From NCBI RefSeq assembly GCF_037392515.1, contig NC_090288.1:10585969-10649968 (forward strand): a stretch of 64,000 nucleotides of DNA, given 5' to 3'. This DNA is from Haliotis asinina. Taxonomy: Eukaryota; Mollusca; Gastropoda; Lepetellida; Haliotidae. A program made the position numbers and the translations under genes. Numbering within the stretch: position 1 is the stretch's first letter; every line of letters begins with the position of its first letter. The notes beneath the pieces were generated by a model. That model had not been told where the DNA came from and did not search any database. It saw only the letters and a program-made list of their open reading frames with translations. Shown in pieces: positions 45,780 through 57,289 of the stretch.

Positions 45780-46530
45780 TGAGTCTCATTTACCTCCAAA
45801 GAAGAAGAATCCCTCGCCGGATCTTTCCTCGCCTCTTCTCTTTAATGGATTGGCGTACCTGCTTCAGAAGATAGCATAGTACTCGCCATTCATTGTCGTA
45901 CCATGAGGCAAGACGTCGATAGGGATACAAAAAAATAGTTGCCATAACCTTCTTTGGGGACCTGGTCGACTGTTTTGTCCTTGCAGAGGTGACATGTTTC
46001 TTCTGCTTGCTCTCAGGGTCATAATGATGAAGCCATGTTTCATCACAGGTTACAATTCTAAAGTGAAAATCTTCTGGGTTGACATAGTAACGAGTCAGCA
46101 TCGCGCCACTGCTGTTGACCCGAGAAAGCTTCATGTCATCAGAAAGCATTCTTGGGACCCATCTTGCACACACCTTGGACATGTGGAGATTGTCATGGAG
46201 TATGCTGTGAATGGATCCATATGAGAGCCCGATTGCATCTTCTAACTTGTGCAGGGTGATACGACGATTTCCAGTCACTAGTCGATGCACAGCGTCAATG
46301 GTTGCTTGGGTGGTACTGGTTGAGGGTCGTCCTGGACGGGTTCATCATCTAAGCTCTCTCTTCCTCGCTGAAACTGTTTCACCCAACGTTTGATGGTTGC
46401 AGCAGAAGGGGGAAACTCATTTTGAACACCAGTAAATCGCTCTTCAATCTATTGAAAACCGTGTTGCCCTCCAGGACAAGAAACTTTATAACTGCTCCAT
46501 ATTCATCCTTGTCCGTTTTTGACATTCACT
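45780..46530 (-). pseudogene. mariner transposase, frame-broken
   Basis: Reading from 46530: GAVIKFLVLEGN (first HTH), then frameshifts. From 46290 it is open for 166 codons: RRITLHKLEDAIGLSYGSIH (second HTH), ILHDNLHMSKVCARWVPR, then VTCDETWLHHYDPESKQ with the first catalytic Asp. After KKVMATIF the frame slips, and the second Asp region (TMNGEYYAIF) is in the next frame. RQSIKEKRRGKI and ILLL follow, then the third acidic motif is missing. This is a Tc1/mariner DD34D-type transposase, clearly dead. I found no terminal inverted repeats. Confidence 0.88.
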
Positions 46531-46539
46531 AGGGGGTAT

Positions 46540-47255
46540 ATCTCTACTACAAGGCACTGCCATTGACGAAATGCATCCAGTTATGTGATCCTACCGGGAA
46601 TATGTAGCTAGGACACTGATAGGTTAGGTGCCCTGCTCATTACTATTAATTTTGTCAAGTATAAATATGTAAGGCTCAAAACATTTTGATATCCCATAGT
46701 AATATGGAGTATGAACTCACCCGCAAATTGCATCGTGAATAGCAAATCCAAATGGTGTAATCTAGTCATAGCCATCTATGTGTACACGATAATTTCGTCC
46801 GTCTTCTTGGAAACGTTGGGTTCTTCGAGCAGATACTCTCTCTGGGTCGACAATCCTCAGTATCTCCATGACCACATTCCTATTTGGAACAGAAGTTTTA
46901 TATTTCGGATAGAATTGTGAGGAAATGATATGAATAACTTTGACGAGATAAACGAGTGCTTAAATTAAGCACAAAAACACCACGAACCTCAAAATAAACT
47001 ATACTCCACTAACAACGTATTCTTTCACATTTTATGCTTGAACAGTTGTCGTTTATGGCGCATGAATTTCTACTTTTTATAATTTGTAAAGACAAGGATG
47101 TATGTTAAGCTGAACATTATACTTTACTTCGGTCCTCTGAGGCCATGAACATTTCTCAGGCGTTCAGTCATGTTTCTGTACCCGAGACAATTACCCCTAC
47201 CTTGCAGCTCATTCTGAAAAGAACACAATGAATACGAAATAATCAGTATGCGTAT
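46540..47255. other. Intergenic DNA, nothing recognised
   Basis: No gene or repeat identified. Confidence 0.4.
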
Positions 47256-47260
47256 AGACA

Positions 47261-47320
47261 TGTGTGTGTGTCTGTGTGTGTGTTTGTGTGTGTGGTGTGT
47301 GCGTGCGTGTCTGTGTAGCA
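47261..47320 (+). repeat. (GT)n microsatellite, interrupted
   Basis: GT units with C and GC interruptions. Confidence 0.9.
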
Positions 47321-47729
47321 GATTGGGGACGAAAAACTCCCTACCTGAACTGCCCTTGTGACACTTTGTGATCTATGCAACGCAACTGACGCCTCAGGCC
47401 AAGTGTTCTGAGCGTTCGCGTCAAAGTGCGTATGCTGAAAGATTTACAGTTGTCTATTTATTCATTTAGAATGCCACGATTAAATAGCAGTAATGATTTA
47501 TTACCATTCATTGGAGATGAGCTTTGTTTATACTATTGTTACATGGTAAACGCTATTAATATATTGAAGAAGGAACACACCTGATGTGTATATCGTGATT
47601 GCGGCTGAGAAGTACGTCCTGACAGCATCATGTGCTGGAAACATTCACACATTAACAGCAAAAATAGCATAATATCTAAAAATTGGGATGTTTTCTCAAG
47701 AATAAAATATGAAAGATTATACAATGATC

Positions 47730-47969
47730 TCTCGAAGTCGGTTATCGCAATATCGCAGTATCGTTTTATCGCCACATCGCCGTTTCGTGACGTGATATCG
47801 CCATTTCGTGTCGTGTTAACGTTATATCGTGTCGGGTTTTCGTTTCCGTTTTCTCGCTGTATTACAATATCGCCATATCGTGTCGCCTTATCTCAATGTG
47901 GTGACGTACTATAGCTTTGTCGCCTTGATATTGCAGGGCGATAAAGCGGTGGCCCGAATCAGCCACCAC

Positions 47970-48011
<42 letters not shown>

Positions 48012-48016
48012 AGAGA
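47730..48016 (-). repeat. CGATA-phased repeat with (GA)n border, inverted copy
   Basis: 47737-47950 holds TATCGC-type units. The border phrase GGTGGCCCGAATCAGCCACC (47951) is the reverse complement of the border at 32262, and a (GA)n run follows at 47974-48016. Same family as 32212-32500, opposite strand, different microsatellite. Confidence 0.85.
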
Positions 48017-48084
48017 TATCATCAATCACAGCCAAGAGTAGTGAGCACATCCTTTCCTATTAGCAGCATCTGTCAACATACTGA

Positions 48085-48345
48085 ATTTGTTCATATGGCG
48101 TTATGATGTAATTGACAATAGACTTTCCTTGATTACTGACCTAAGTGAAATCCTGTTCTCCGCCACTTCCATTTAACATGCACAGGCCACTTGCTGATAG
48201 GAAGTCAATCAGTGATTCATCATTAAAGTTAAGAATACACTCCATGATTTCCCTGAGCTGAATCTCATCCACACCCTCGTCTTGTACGTTACAACACCTT
48301 GAATTGAAGTCTCCACATAAATATATGATGCCTTCCTTTTGGTAG
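48085..48345 (-). pseudogene. LINE endonuclease fragment
   Basis: The frame reads GIIYLCGDFNSRCCNVQD (the GDFN motif of exonuclease/endonuclease/phosphatase folds), then LIDFLSASGLCMLNG, then after a stop GKSIVNYIITPYE, where VDY is usual. The motif order fits the nicking endonuclease of a LINE that opens the target site. The final SDH motif is missing. Confidence 0.75.
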
Positions 48346-48523
48346 CTGTAAAACTGTTGCTGTTAGTCATGCAGAAATTCGTCAGTATCTTTAACTCTGG
48401 AACTATTCATTGGTGACAGGCCACACACACAAATGTAAAGTCAGCAGCATTTTTTTTCTGTTGATCCTTGTCTACATTATCCCTTCTGTCTTGAAGTCTC
48501 TTAGCCTGGGCTCTAATTCTTAA

Positions 48524-48610
48524 AACGTTCGTAGCCCTAAGAATTCGTAACTTTGATCGTACCCAGTGTGTTACGACTAGGCCTAAGAAGTTCGTAGGGC
48601 TACGAACGTT
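48524..48610. repeat. Imperfect foldback, ~28-bp arms
   Basis: AACGTTCGTAGCCCTAAGAA at 48524 pairs with a region ending TTCGTAGGGCTACGAACGTT at 48610. The outer 17 bases are perfect. Confidence 0.85.
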
Positions 48611-49039
48611 CGACAATAGCTAGCCTGCTTCCCTGGTTTTCAATGTCCGCTTTTCCTGAAGAGCATATGCCTCAGGAGCCTCGTTTCCCTTTCTCATGCA
48701 GATTCTTCCTGTTCTGTCCAAGCCGAACATTATTGTCTATATTGTCTTCGTATCATTTCGTAAGAAGGTTTCACATATTGCTAAAACATCTGGGTTTAAA
48801 ACGTTAATGACATCACATTTAAAATCAAGAGATGCATGTTTTGATTTTTTCACTGAGCTTGAAGCCGCTTGTATTCCAGGTACCAAACCGCAATCCCTAT
48901 ACACGTTTCACGTGAGTTGTGTTATTATTTGTTATTTTACCATTTTTATGAAGTTTCAGACTGTTTTTCTTGTCTAGATTTTCAACAAGTTGTGTTCTGC
49001 CTTTAATTTTCCTTTGTTTAAGGGAAGTCGATATACACC

Positions 49040-49996
49040 TTCTCCATGTGTTTGGTTTATTCAAATTTCTCTTTTGCTTCGATGATCTTTGTCATTTGGC
49101 TATCATTTTCAAGTTAACAAATTACATGTTCTGTTTTTTTCACCATTAGTGTTTTGCTTTTTAACAAATTGTACAGCTTTCACCTCTTGAAGTTCTAACT
49201 TGTTATGGAAGAGATCTACAACATTTTGAACTAAAGGCTCCTATGTCCTGGTGCTAAGTGTTCTGTGAAGCCTTTGATGACAACTGTGTTAAATTCTGTG
49301 TTGTTGCCTTTGTTGCTGTTGTCTGCAGTTGTTTCAACTTGCGCTTGCTCTAGTTGCGTAACTCTGTTTTGTATCGTGTCAAGGGGCGGTGGGGTAGCCT
49401 AGTGGTTAAAGCGTTCGCTCGTCACCCCGAAGACCTGGGTTCGATTTCCCACATGGGTTCAATGTATGAAGCCCATTTTCTGGTGTCCCCCGCCTTGATA
49501 TTGCTCGAATATTGCTAAAAGCGGCGTAAAACTAAACTCACTCACTTGTATCGTGTCAAAGTCTTTCTTGAATTCACTTTTTACTAAGTTCACCTGTTCT
49601 ATTGTTTTGGCTATCAATTCAGTGATTTTGGATTCCAAGCTGCTTTCTAGACCATCCATGCGTGTTATTACCGTGGTTACCGCACAGCTTATTTCCTTAG
49701 ACAAATTCTAAACCGCAGAGTACCGTTTAGTCTACATGTGTTTGTGTTTCAAAGTTCTGAGTCGGCACGGTATGTTGAGCGCTTACGGGCGCTTCCATCA
49801 CTTTACTGTCATGTGTAAGTACCTCTGCTACTACCTCCACTGCCTCTCCAATGTCTATTTGCACGACATTTGGCGACTCCACCACACTGTCAACAAACTC
49901 CGATGCCGACATCATTATGTCTAGTTCAGTCACAAAAACAGAAGCTTTGGCGGTTAGTCGTCTGCATATAATGCCTTTGTGTTGTGGACAAAACAC
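49040..49996 (-). pseudogene. LINE ORF1-like coiled-coil protein, split by SINE
   Basis: Upstream part (49996-49560): FVTELDIMMSASEFVDSVVE, a stop near 49727, then MDGLESSLESKITELIAKTI with leucines in a coiled-coil pattern up to FDTIQ. Downstream of the SINE (from 49382) the same frame resumes with TQLEQAQVETTADN, NTVVIKGFTEH and further. It is an RNA-binding-type ORF1 by position and coiled coil; that role is inferred. Confidence 0.65.
49369..49559 (+). mobile_element. SINE family 1, intact with 14-bp target duplication
   Basis: The body at 49383-49545 has head GGGGTAGCCTAGTGGTTAAA, B box GGGTTCGATTTCCCA, body GGTGTCCCCCGCC, and tail GGCGTAAAACTAAACTCACT. Both sides carry TTGTATCGTGTCAA (49369-49382 and 49546-49559) without mismatch. 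It is the best-preserved SINE here and was inserted into the ORF1 of the - strand LINE. Confidence 0.95.
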
Positions 49997-50059
49997 ACGT
50001 TACTCTTCACAAAAGATTCGTCAGAGCCGAGCTTCGCGCGTTTTCGGGTAACTCAATAA

Positions 50060-50800
50060 AGAGACAAGTGAAGCACAGCTTACAACTGAATAATCCATTT
50101 ACATTCGCAACGGCAAAAGTAATAATGATTTTGAATGAATACGAAATGAAAGCAATTTGCCACACACTAGGCCTATACATTTTATTTTCAATTACAGTGC
50201 TGTTTTGTATATATAGACTTCTGGTAAAGTTCAAGTGGAAATTCGGCATTCCAAGGCAGAAAGTCAGGAGCAGAGGTGACCCCAGTTAAGCGAATTCACT
50301 TATCAAATACTCGATATCAAGAGTCAGGGTGGGCCCCACTCATTAAGCAAACTGGGTACAGATGCCAGTCCGCCCCTCACACAGACGCGTGCACACATAC
50401 AGACAGACACAGAGACAGATATAGTTTATTAAAATGTCACGTGAATGATTACATAAAATAAAAATGCACATCTGGGGCCATATTCATTCACCCAGCATAT
50501 AAGGCTTATTAGACACTATGTACTATTTAAAACCTATGCACATTTCGTTTTAGAATAAGGTACAAGAAACTGTTAAAATGGATAACATTTGTTACAGGGA
50601 TAAGAGTAGTTTGCTAAATAGATGCCAGCCAGCCCCTCACTACGCGCGACAAGCAGGCCGCTGAATATACTTCTGGTCAAGGAATCAAACAGTAAGAAAA
50701 TGCACCACTTTAGGTATGTGATTGTTTGATATATCTACCAAGTTCTGCACAAAAATATTAAGAAGTGTTTGAGTTATGCTCTGGAAAGAAAATGATTATG
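50060..50800. other. Intergenic DNA, nothing recognised
   Basis: No gene identified. A short ACAGAC/GACA-rich run lies at 50395-50420. Confidence 0.4.
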
Positions 50801-50802
50801 AA

Positions 50803-50860
50803 CGGACGGACGGACGGACAGACGACTATATCTCCCCTCATATCATGTCGGGGAGATAAC
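50803..50860 (+). repeat. (CGGA)n microsatellite with small hairpin
   Basis: ACGGACGGACGGACGGACAG is followed by TATCTCCCC...GGGGAGATA, a perfect 9-bp stem with a 12-base loop. A terminator-like look has no such meaning in a eukaryote; it is probably the end of a repeat element. Confidence 0.75.
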
Positions 50861-50861
50861 A

Positions 50862-51795
50862 ATTCATTGATTTGGAAATAGATTAATCAGTCTGGGCTGG
50901 CACTGCAATGACGTTTTGAGACTGTTGTGCACACAGCCACAACAGACAGGTAAAACCAATTATGTTATATTGACTGTTATACTACTTAATGATTTACAAG
51001 CCGTTTGTTGCACGCTATGTACATTGTTCACTCGCCTGTAATCACATTGAATACAGATGTACTTAAACACATGTATGTTATTTTGTAACATTAAATATAA
51101 CTCACTGGTGGAACTCCTCGTCGAGGGCTACAGTATTCTGCTTGAGCGAAGATGAAACAAATTAACAGACCACAGAATCGATAACAGACGCAGATCGATA
51201 ATACAGTTTGGGAGAATTTTCTTTTTTCTGTTATGGATCGTAATAAGTTAATATCTATGGCAATAGATTAATTACTTACTCAAATTCAATTTGATGTAAA
51301 TGTCATGTGCGTCGTAAAGATATCGAAAAAAGACTTGCTTTTGGATTGAAGAACTTTTAATGTCAAATAACAACGCAATAAATCACATTTATTTACACTT
51401 AACTACAAGAGTGGTAATCTTTCAAAAAGACGATTGTTCCTTTGTGTCCAGGACTTACCTGGACTAACGGATTTACCTTTACACGCGTTTGTGACAGAGT
51501 GACGGATCCTACCTGACCGGTTTTAGAAAGCCTGAAGTATTATCATTCAATAGTGATTTGTAATTCAATATTCAATAGGGATGAATAAGTACGTGCTTGT
51601 GGTATCGAACATTGGATTCGGCTTTTACTTTACCACTTGCAACGATTCCATCGGAATAAAGTTTCCATATGTCCAAATCTGGCATCGAAAGCCCTTATCA
51701 TTTTACAAGCGCTTCAATCATTTGCATCACTTGACACTCACACCGATCAAATGTACAGCTTTCATCGTAGGTGTTCCTGGTGTTTATAGTTAAGT
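50862..51795. other. Intergenic DNA, nothing recognised
   Basis: AT-rich, no gene recognised. The 70-codon frame at 51581-51793 lacks any family resemblance. Confidence 0.4.
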
Positions 51796-51797
51796 GA

Positions 51798-52053
51798 ATC
51801 CATGACCAATATGGCTTAAACTGTGGACTCGTCGTCGCAAGCGAGCATGTTCCAGCTGTTTTACTGGCATATGACACATCTGTAGTGAGGTAACACCAAC
51901 AGGTCTACAGTAACCACGACAGTCAATCCATGACCTACATGACTTAAACTGTGGACTCGTCGTCGCAAGCGAGCATGTTTCAGCTGTTGTACTGGCATAG
52001 GACACATCTGTAGTGAGGTAACACCAACAGGTCTACAGTAACCAAGACAGTCA
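51798..52053 (+). repeat. Tandem duplication, 128-bp unit x2
   Basis: ATCCATGACC, CTTAAACTGTGGACTCGTCG and ACACATCTGTAGTGAGGTAA recur 128 bases apart with few changes. Confidence 0.95.
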
Positions 52054-52071
52054 ACTCTGCAAAGGCGGTAC

Positions 52072-52897
52072 ATGTATTCAAATAAAGAAGTAATTAAAAG
52101 CAAGGCACATTCTCATGAAGTGAAGCTAGAAGCTGATCTGAATGGAACGTCCAGAGTGTGTATCGCCGAGGTCAAAAATTTAAATAAAGTGTCTCCGGCG
52201 AATACAAAGTTTTCTGGCCAAAAGGGCTCTTACCCGGTTAAGACTTCAGGACATGCAAGTTACAGTGGTGTTAGAACAGGTTCAAATTCTAGTGGCACAC
52301 ATTCACATTCTTTTCAGTCTAAGCCTAAGACTACCAGTGGGTCTGATCCTGTTTGTGCGTATTGTAAGAAGCCAGGTCATTTGGTGTCTGCATGTTACAA
52401 ACTCCAGTTTAAAAATCAGGCTACAGGTTCCCCAAATGCTTTTGCCCATCGCGCCTAAGCCTTTCTTTCCAGGTGGTTTTGAGGAGAGTTTTGTTAGTGA
52501 GAGTAAGTCTCCAGATTCTGTAGTTCGGAAGGAGTTTTTGCCCTTTGTGTATAAGGGTTCTGCGTCACTTATGGGAGATAATTCTACCCCACGGCCCGTT
52601 ATTATCTTGAGGGATACTGGAGCTCTTCAATCTCTTATTTTGAAGGATATTTTGCCTTTTTCTGATGAGTCTTCAGCTAACTCAGATGTTTTGCTTCAGG
52701 GTATAGGTGGCAATTCCTCTGCTCCTCTCCATTTTGTGAATTTGATCTCAGATCTGATTTCAGGTGAGGTGAAAGTTGGTGTACTTGACTCTCTCCCAGT
52801 TCCGGGTGTCGATTTGTTGATCGGTAATGGTCTTATGGGGGCTAAAGTTGGCGCTGGGGAGCACAAGAGAAATGGGGACACTTTAAGAAATAGATAA
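52072..52897 (+). pseudogene. LTR retroelement gag nucleocapsid and protease fragment
   Basis: The frame at 52072-52458 ends in a nucleocapsid-type zinc knuckle CAYCKKPGHLVSAC (C-x2-C-x4-H-x4-C), preceded by a Ser/Gly/Lys-rich stretch. The protease lies in the next frame, open to 52897: ILRDTGALQSLI (catalytic Asp-Thr-Gly intact), then LPVPGVDLLIGN. The two frames overlap near 52450, where a shift separates them; it may be a mutation or a programmed shift, and I cannot tell. No RT or integrase follows and no LTRs were found. Its protease differs from that at 4.7 kb, so it is another lineage. Confidence 0.8.
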
Positions 52898-52899
52898 AT

Positions 52900-54230
52900 G
52901 AGAAGTATATATCACGTAGTCTAATAGTTCGCTTAACATGGTATGAATCATCGTGTAATTACGTGTACTATGTTGCGGAGGAATTTTGATTCAGTAAATA
53001 TTGTTATATTTTACATGTGTATAACAAAAACTCCTGTAGGCAAGTCTATTATTATAAAGGCCTTTCAAGATGCATTTATTCTATAAGACACGGTGATTTG
53101 ATTTGTATAAAGTTACATGCAGAAAATGAGCATCATGATGTTCTGAAATTACTTATAATACTGTTCATCGAGTTTCATAAATATGGCGTTACACGGGACA
53201 TTGTTGGTATTCTGTTTATTACTCACCCAACATTAGCAAAATAATATCGAGCAAAGTTCTTCTTTCCTAAGAATTCAATGAGTGTAATGACACACAAGTC
53301 AATCAAGGTCTAATACTACTGTGACCTATGTATTAGCATTGTAACGTCATAACTTTGACGTCATAAATACGAAATCACACAATGTTGTTGTTTAACAGTG
53401 TCTAATAACTTCGTAAAATTATTAAACAGTGATACCTTTAACGGTTGCCTAATAAATAGGATTCTTTCATTTACGTCAACTTGGGACCCCTCCGCTACCA
53501 GTTAGCTAAAGTCCCCTTTGATGTACACCTTCTGACACAGACGGTCAGGCAGCCGGAATCTCGGGGTTTTACTAAACCACACTTAAGGGCGGCAACTGCG
53601 ACACGCCAGTGTGGCTCTAGCATTGATGTGCAGCTCATTTCTCAACGAGCCGGACACGCGTCATCAGCAGTGTGCAGTTAAAAGGCATCGTCATTTACAT
53701 TAATTCGTCAATATCTAACCAATCATGGCATGAGCGTAAAATGCTATGTGAAATTAGCATTGAAGCTTTGGGACAGAATTATTATTTCGATAGATTTTTA
53801 TATGTAATGATTTTAGTTAGGAGATAGTGTAAGAGATATCAGTTCTAAAATGGGACAACATATTCTTGGAGACGAATGTCTGCATTTTTTTTACCACAAT
53901 TAGTTTGGAATCTTAATACAAGTACCATTATTTACAGTAAAATAAATAATATTTTCGTCGTGTTTAAAAACATTCTGTGATGCTCACACATCATATCGGT
54001 TTCTGACTAAATGACATTTATAAGTGATATTATATAGCTACAGGCAGGACAATAAAACAAAAGGATGTACATGTAATTCAGTTGTAGGTGGCTTCTTGTG
54101 AGAGTATTTGAATTGTCTTTCTCGCTTATTGTACACGACGTATGCATTGCCGGATGGATACCTCTGAAAAACTAGCAATCATATCAACGAAAAACCCGAT
54201 GCCATTTTAAAGCGTAATACTATGGACTCT
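52900..54230. other. Unassigned intergenic DNA
   Basis: A GC-richer island at about 53480-53690 stands out from AT-rich surroundings and has one 66-codon frame without known motif. The rest holds nothing recognised. Confidence 0.35.
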
Positions 54231-54234
54231 GAAG

Positions 54235-54460
54235 TGGATTTACGTTCGAGATCAAGATCAAATCTAGGACCAAGACTAGTCTCGAGACTGTGAGGGAAGA
54301 GTTTGCGAAACCCACTGACGAAATCCAGAAATTGAAGGCTGGTAAATTTTAATACTCAGACCTTCTTATACCTCGGGGCCTTTCGTCAGAACTGCAGCTG
54401 GTGACGAGTACGAGAAAGCAGACTACATCAAAGACGTTGTGCAGAACGAGGTAACAGGAT
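54235..54460 (+). other. Two short exon-like pieces, unassigned
   Basis: 54250-54345 reads TSLETVREEFAKPTDEIQKL and then meets GGTAAA, a possible donor. 54380-54452 reads DEYEKADYIKDVVQNE and then GGTAAC. Both look coding (charged, helical) but are in separate frames and match nothing I know. Confidence 0.25.
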
Positions 54461-54464
54461 AAAG

Positions 54465-54970
54465 AATCATAATAATTTTGTACAAAAAAGCTGTTTCTTC
54501 CGACGTTTCGCGGTCTTCACATGGACACCCATACAGGCCGATGCCGACCTGCATCTTGCGCAGCCTGGTAGGAGTGTGACTGAGGCATTTTAGTGGCCAA
54601 GGACGTGGAAAGTCCGGGGCATGTTGTCACTGCCATGACTTCCCGTCCCGTACATGACGTCATCGTGTTGGTAGAAACAATGACTTGTGCATTTGACGAA
54701 TATGACCTCCATGGACATTTACAGTTCAGCTGTGTGAGGGTATACAGTCCGGTGCTATACGAAACTCTGGAGGTATTCACATGCACGTAAAGTGAAACGT
54801 ATCAAAATGAAGCGGAGCAAATTAAAACAACATAGCTAATATTACATGGAATAAAACCAAAATTCTTGGTACCCCTTGGTACAGTTTATTTGTCACAGTC
54901 GGTTCAATCATGCATGAAAAAGAGTCGATATAGTGTCGATTAAATAGTCGATTAAACTTTACACAGAGCT
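54465..54970. other. Unassigned DNA
   Basis: Opposing 65-90 codon frames at 54517-54790 without recognised domain. Confidence 0.3.
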
Positions 54971-54974
54971 GTCC

Positions 54975-55335
54975 ACAGTGTCCTATTGTTACCGTGGGAC
55001 ATTTCAATGCCAGGACTGGTAAGGGTTCAAAAGAGGATTACATCAGTTATGATGATGACACAGGAGGATCTACCGAAACCCGTATCAAGTGATGAAGTGT
55101 TAACATCAAATATTACAGTTCTGTCTTAGAAAATTGCAACGGCGGATTATATGACGACAATCCACTGAAATTCACATGCTTCGCCAATGAAGGGCTAAAT
55201 GTTTTTGACTATATCATTTGTAATGAATGTGTCCTCAGTAAAGTGACAGAACCGCGTGTAGTAGAATCGACAGATATAAAATATGCCTTTATAATCGTCA
55301 AACCATTAAGCCACCTTACACCTAGTACAGATGTT
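54975..55335 (+). pseudogene. LINE endonuclease remnant
   Basis: Reads CPIVTVGHFNARTGKGSKED (GDFNARTG-type motif, with Asp changed to His), then after a stop NPLKFTCFANEGLNVFDYII (the FTC...VDY motif) and a trace of the SDH motif near 55300. The order is that of an apurinic-type LINE endonuclease. It lies just upstream of LINE copy C but is of another type, since copy C has its own endonuclease. Confidence 0.65.
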
Positions 55336-55419
55336 TCATTCTGGTGAAACTGAACATAGATCCATCAAATCAACTGATTACTGACAACGCTTTGTCGTAA
55401 TTGAGACTGTGCTAAGACG

Positions 55420-56190
55420 CAATCGAAATTAAACCCTTTTTGCGGTATCCAAGGGAATACAAGGAATTGCGGACGAAGTCAGAAACGTCAACCGTTTAGG
55501 TTCGGGTGCTCTACTTGTTGAATGTATTAAAAGACAACAGGCCATGAACCTGATGGCGACTGAATCGTTTGTTAACAGTCCTGTATCGGTCTCAACACAC
55601 AGAGCCTTGAACACCAGTAACGAAATAGTGCGAGACTTCGATCACTTGTTTGCTGACATGACAGAATTCGATAATGTGTCAGAGATGACGGATCAAAGTG
55701 TCACTTAGGTTAAGCGATTCACAACTCGTAGAAACAATGAAATCCTGCAAACAAATACATACCTATTTTGCTATGCCCTACTACTCCAAAATTAATAAAG
55801 TCATTGTACCATCAGTGTTGATACTTACATTCCAAATCCTTTAAGATGCTTTAACACCAAAGATACGGCCATGGTGTAAGTACATGAAAAACACCTGTAA
55901 CATGTGCTCACTGTAGTGAGAAAACTCACACGACAGATGCCTGGTACAGCACTTTCGAAAATATGCACCAATTGCGATGGACATCACTCATCTTCCTCAA
56001 AGGAATGTCCCAATTTGGAAACAGCAAATGGAAATCAACAACATAAAAGCCAATCTGAACTCACGAAAAGTTATGCAGCCGTGTCTCGAGCACCGTCTGA
56101 TACCCGTATTCAGAATGCATCTATATCAAAGGCATAAACAGCTCACTCAAAATTTTAATCTGTTTCCCAAACAAACGTGAAAGGCATTGC
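55420..56190 (+). pseudogene. LINE copy C ORF1 (zinc-knuckle protein)
   Basis: Starts FAVSKGIQGIADEVRNVNRL and ALLVECIKRQQAMNLMAT (RNA-binding region), runs through ALNTSNEIVRDFDHL, then broken frames. It ends with a knuckle region TNCDGHHSSSSKECPNLETA and TKSYAAVSRAPSDTRIQ. The preceding RYGHG knuckle (near 55862) is out of frame. It would coat the LINE RNA. Confidence 0.7.
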
Positions 56191-56399
56191 AAAACATAAG
56201 GTGAAATCAAGAAATGGATCTTCACAACAATGTCAAAGTGGCAGAGCCGCGAAATGTTCGACAAAAAAAAAATCCAGATTTTAAATAAATTTGGATCGTT
56301 GGAGGACCTGGATATCGATGTGTCCGAAAACATCCCCCGCGCACATAGCACGTTGCCCTCTAGAAAGGCAAGATCCCTAATATTAAATACCCCTCAGAA

Positions 56400-56870
56400 G
56401 TTTCTTCGACCGGAAATGTGGAAATGCAGAGGCCTTCAAATAATATTCATGAACTTCATCTACTGGACCAGGATCTTCAACCATCTGCGATCTGCTTACA
56501 AGAAACGTGTCTGAAGCAGACACATTCTATAAACTCCACACATATCATTGTTATTCTCCTCCAGGTGTTAAGGCCACTGGAGGGTCCTCCATTAGTAAAA
56601 GGCATGGCGTTATTCGCAAATCTTTGAACATTACACTTACTGAGTGTTCATTGTACATTCCCCCATTATCAACTCTTATTGGTACAGATACGTATTTACA
56701 TCCTGGTACAGAAACACATTCAGCTCTTGATTTGTCAATAACTGTCTGGTCATGCCACGATGACCTCAGTGGAAGTGATCATTTTCCTCCTATATTGAAA
56801 CCTGCAACCCCATGTTCCTCCACTATCAAGATGGAATTTCGTAAAGGCTAACTGGCATTTATATGAAATA
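56400..56870 (+). pseudogene. LINE copy C endonuclease
   Basis: Pieces read KCRGLQ...ELHLLDQDLQPSAICLQET (the CLQET motif holds the metal-binding Glu). Then come a PPLSTLIGTDTYLHPGTETH segment and LDLSITVWSCHDDLSGSDHF, which carries the terminal SDH motif. The first and second halves are in different frames. The middle GDFN segment is missing, probably by deletion. Confidence 0.75.
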
Positions 56871-57164
56871 CTGTGTCTTGACGAACTTACACCTGAACTT
56901 TTTATTGATGTAAATACCATAGCTGACGAGTGCACAACTTAAATCCTCTGCAAATCCACATATTCGAAAACCTTGGTTCAGCGATGAGTGCAAACAGGCT
57001 AACAAGGCTCTTCGAAAAGCTAAGCACTATTTTCGTCGCCATCCTATTATGTTCATATAAATTTTAAAAATTGAACGGTCCCGAAAATTAAATGTTAAGG
57101 TACTAAATCTAGCGTCCATCATATTAAACACGGAAAGCAACTACTTACCAATAAATCAGATGCA

Positions 57165-57275
57165 GCATATGTCATATTTGGGATTTCACTTTCTCAGTAA
57201 AGTACAAATTCTAGTACATTTTTGGTTGAGTCCCATCCGGGATTCGAACCCGCGCCCTCAGAGAATCTTGTCTAG
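57165..57275 (-). mobile_element. SINE family 3 inserted in LINE copy C
   Basis: Read on the - strand: TGAGGGCGCGGGTTCGAATC (B box GGTTCGAATCCC) then GGATGGGACTCAACCAAAAA and GTACTTTACTGAGAAAGTGA. It interrupts sequence that is continuous in LINE copy A (around 9470-9490). A decayed relative lies at 45536. Confidence 0.65.
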
Positions 57276-57289
57276 AAACTCTTTAAATA

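Larger units (their letters stand above)
48060..50000 (-). mobile_element. Second LINE type: coiled-coil ORF1 and endonuclease
   Basis: Reading from 49996 down, an ORF1-like protein with a coiled coil is followed by an apurinic-type endonuclease N-terminal part and then stops near 48060. No RT follows. ORF1 is split by a SINE at 49383-49545. A foldback lies between the two parts at 48524-48610. Confidence 0.7.

Noticed and set aside
49391-49455. tRNA gene
   Set aside because: A and B boxes are present but the cloverleaf is incomplete and the unit continues into a SINE body with a target duplication.
50830-50860. Rho-independent terminator
   Set aside because: A GC stem exists, but the host is a eukaryote and the stem belongs to a repeat end.
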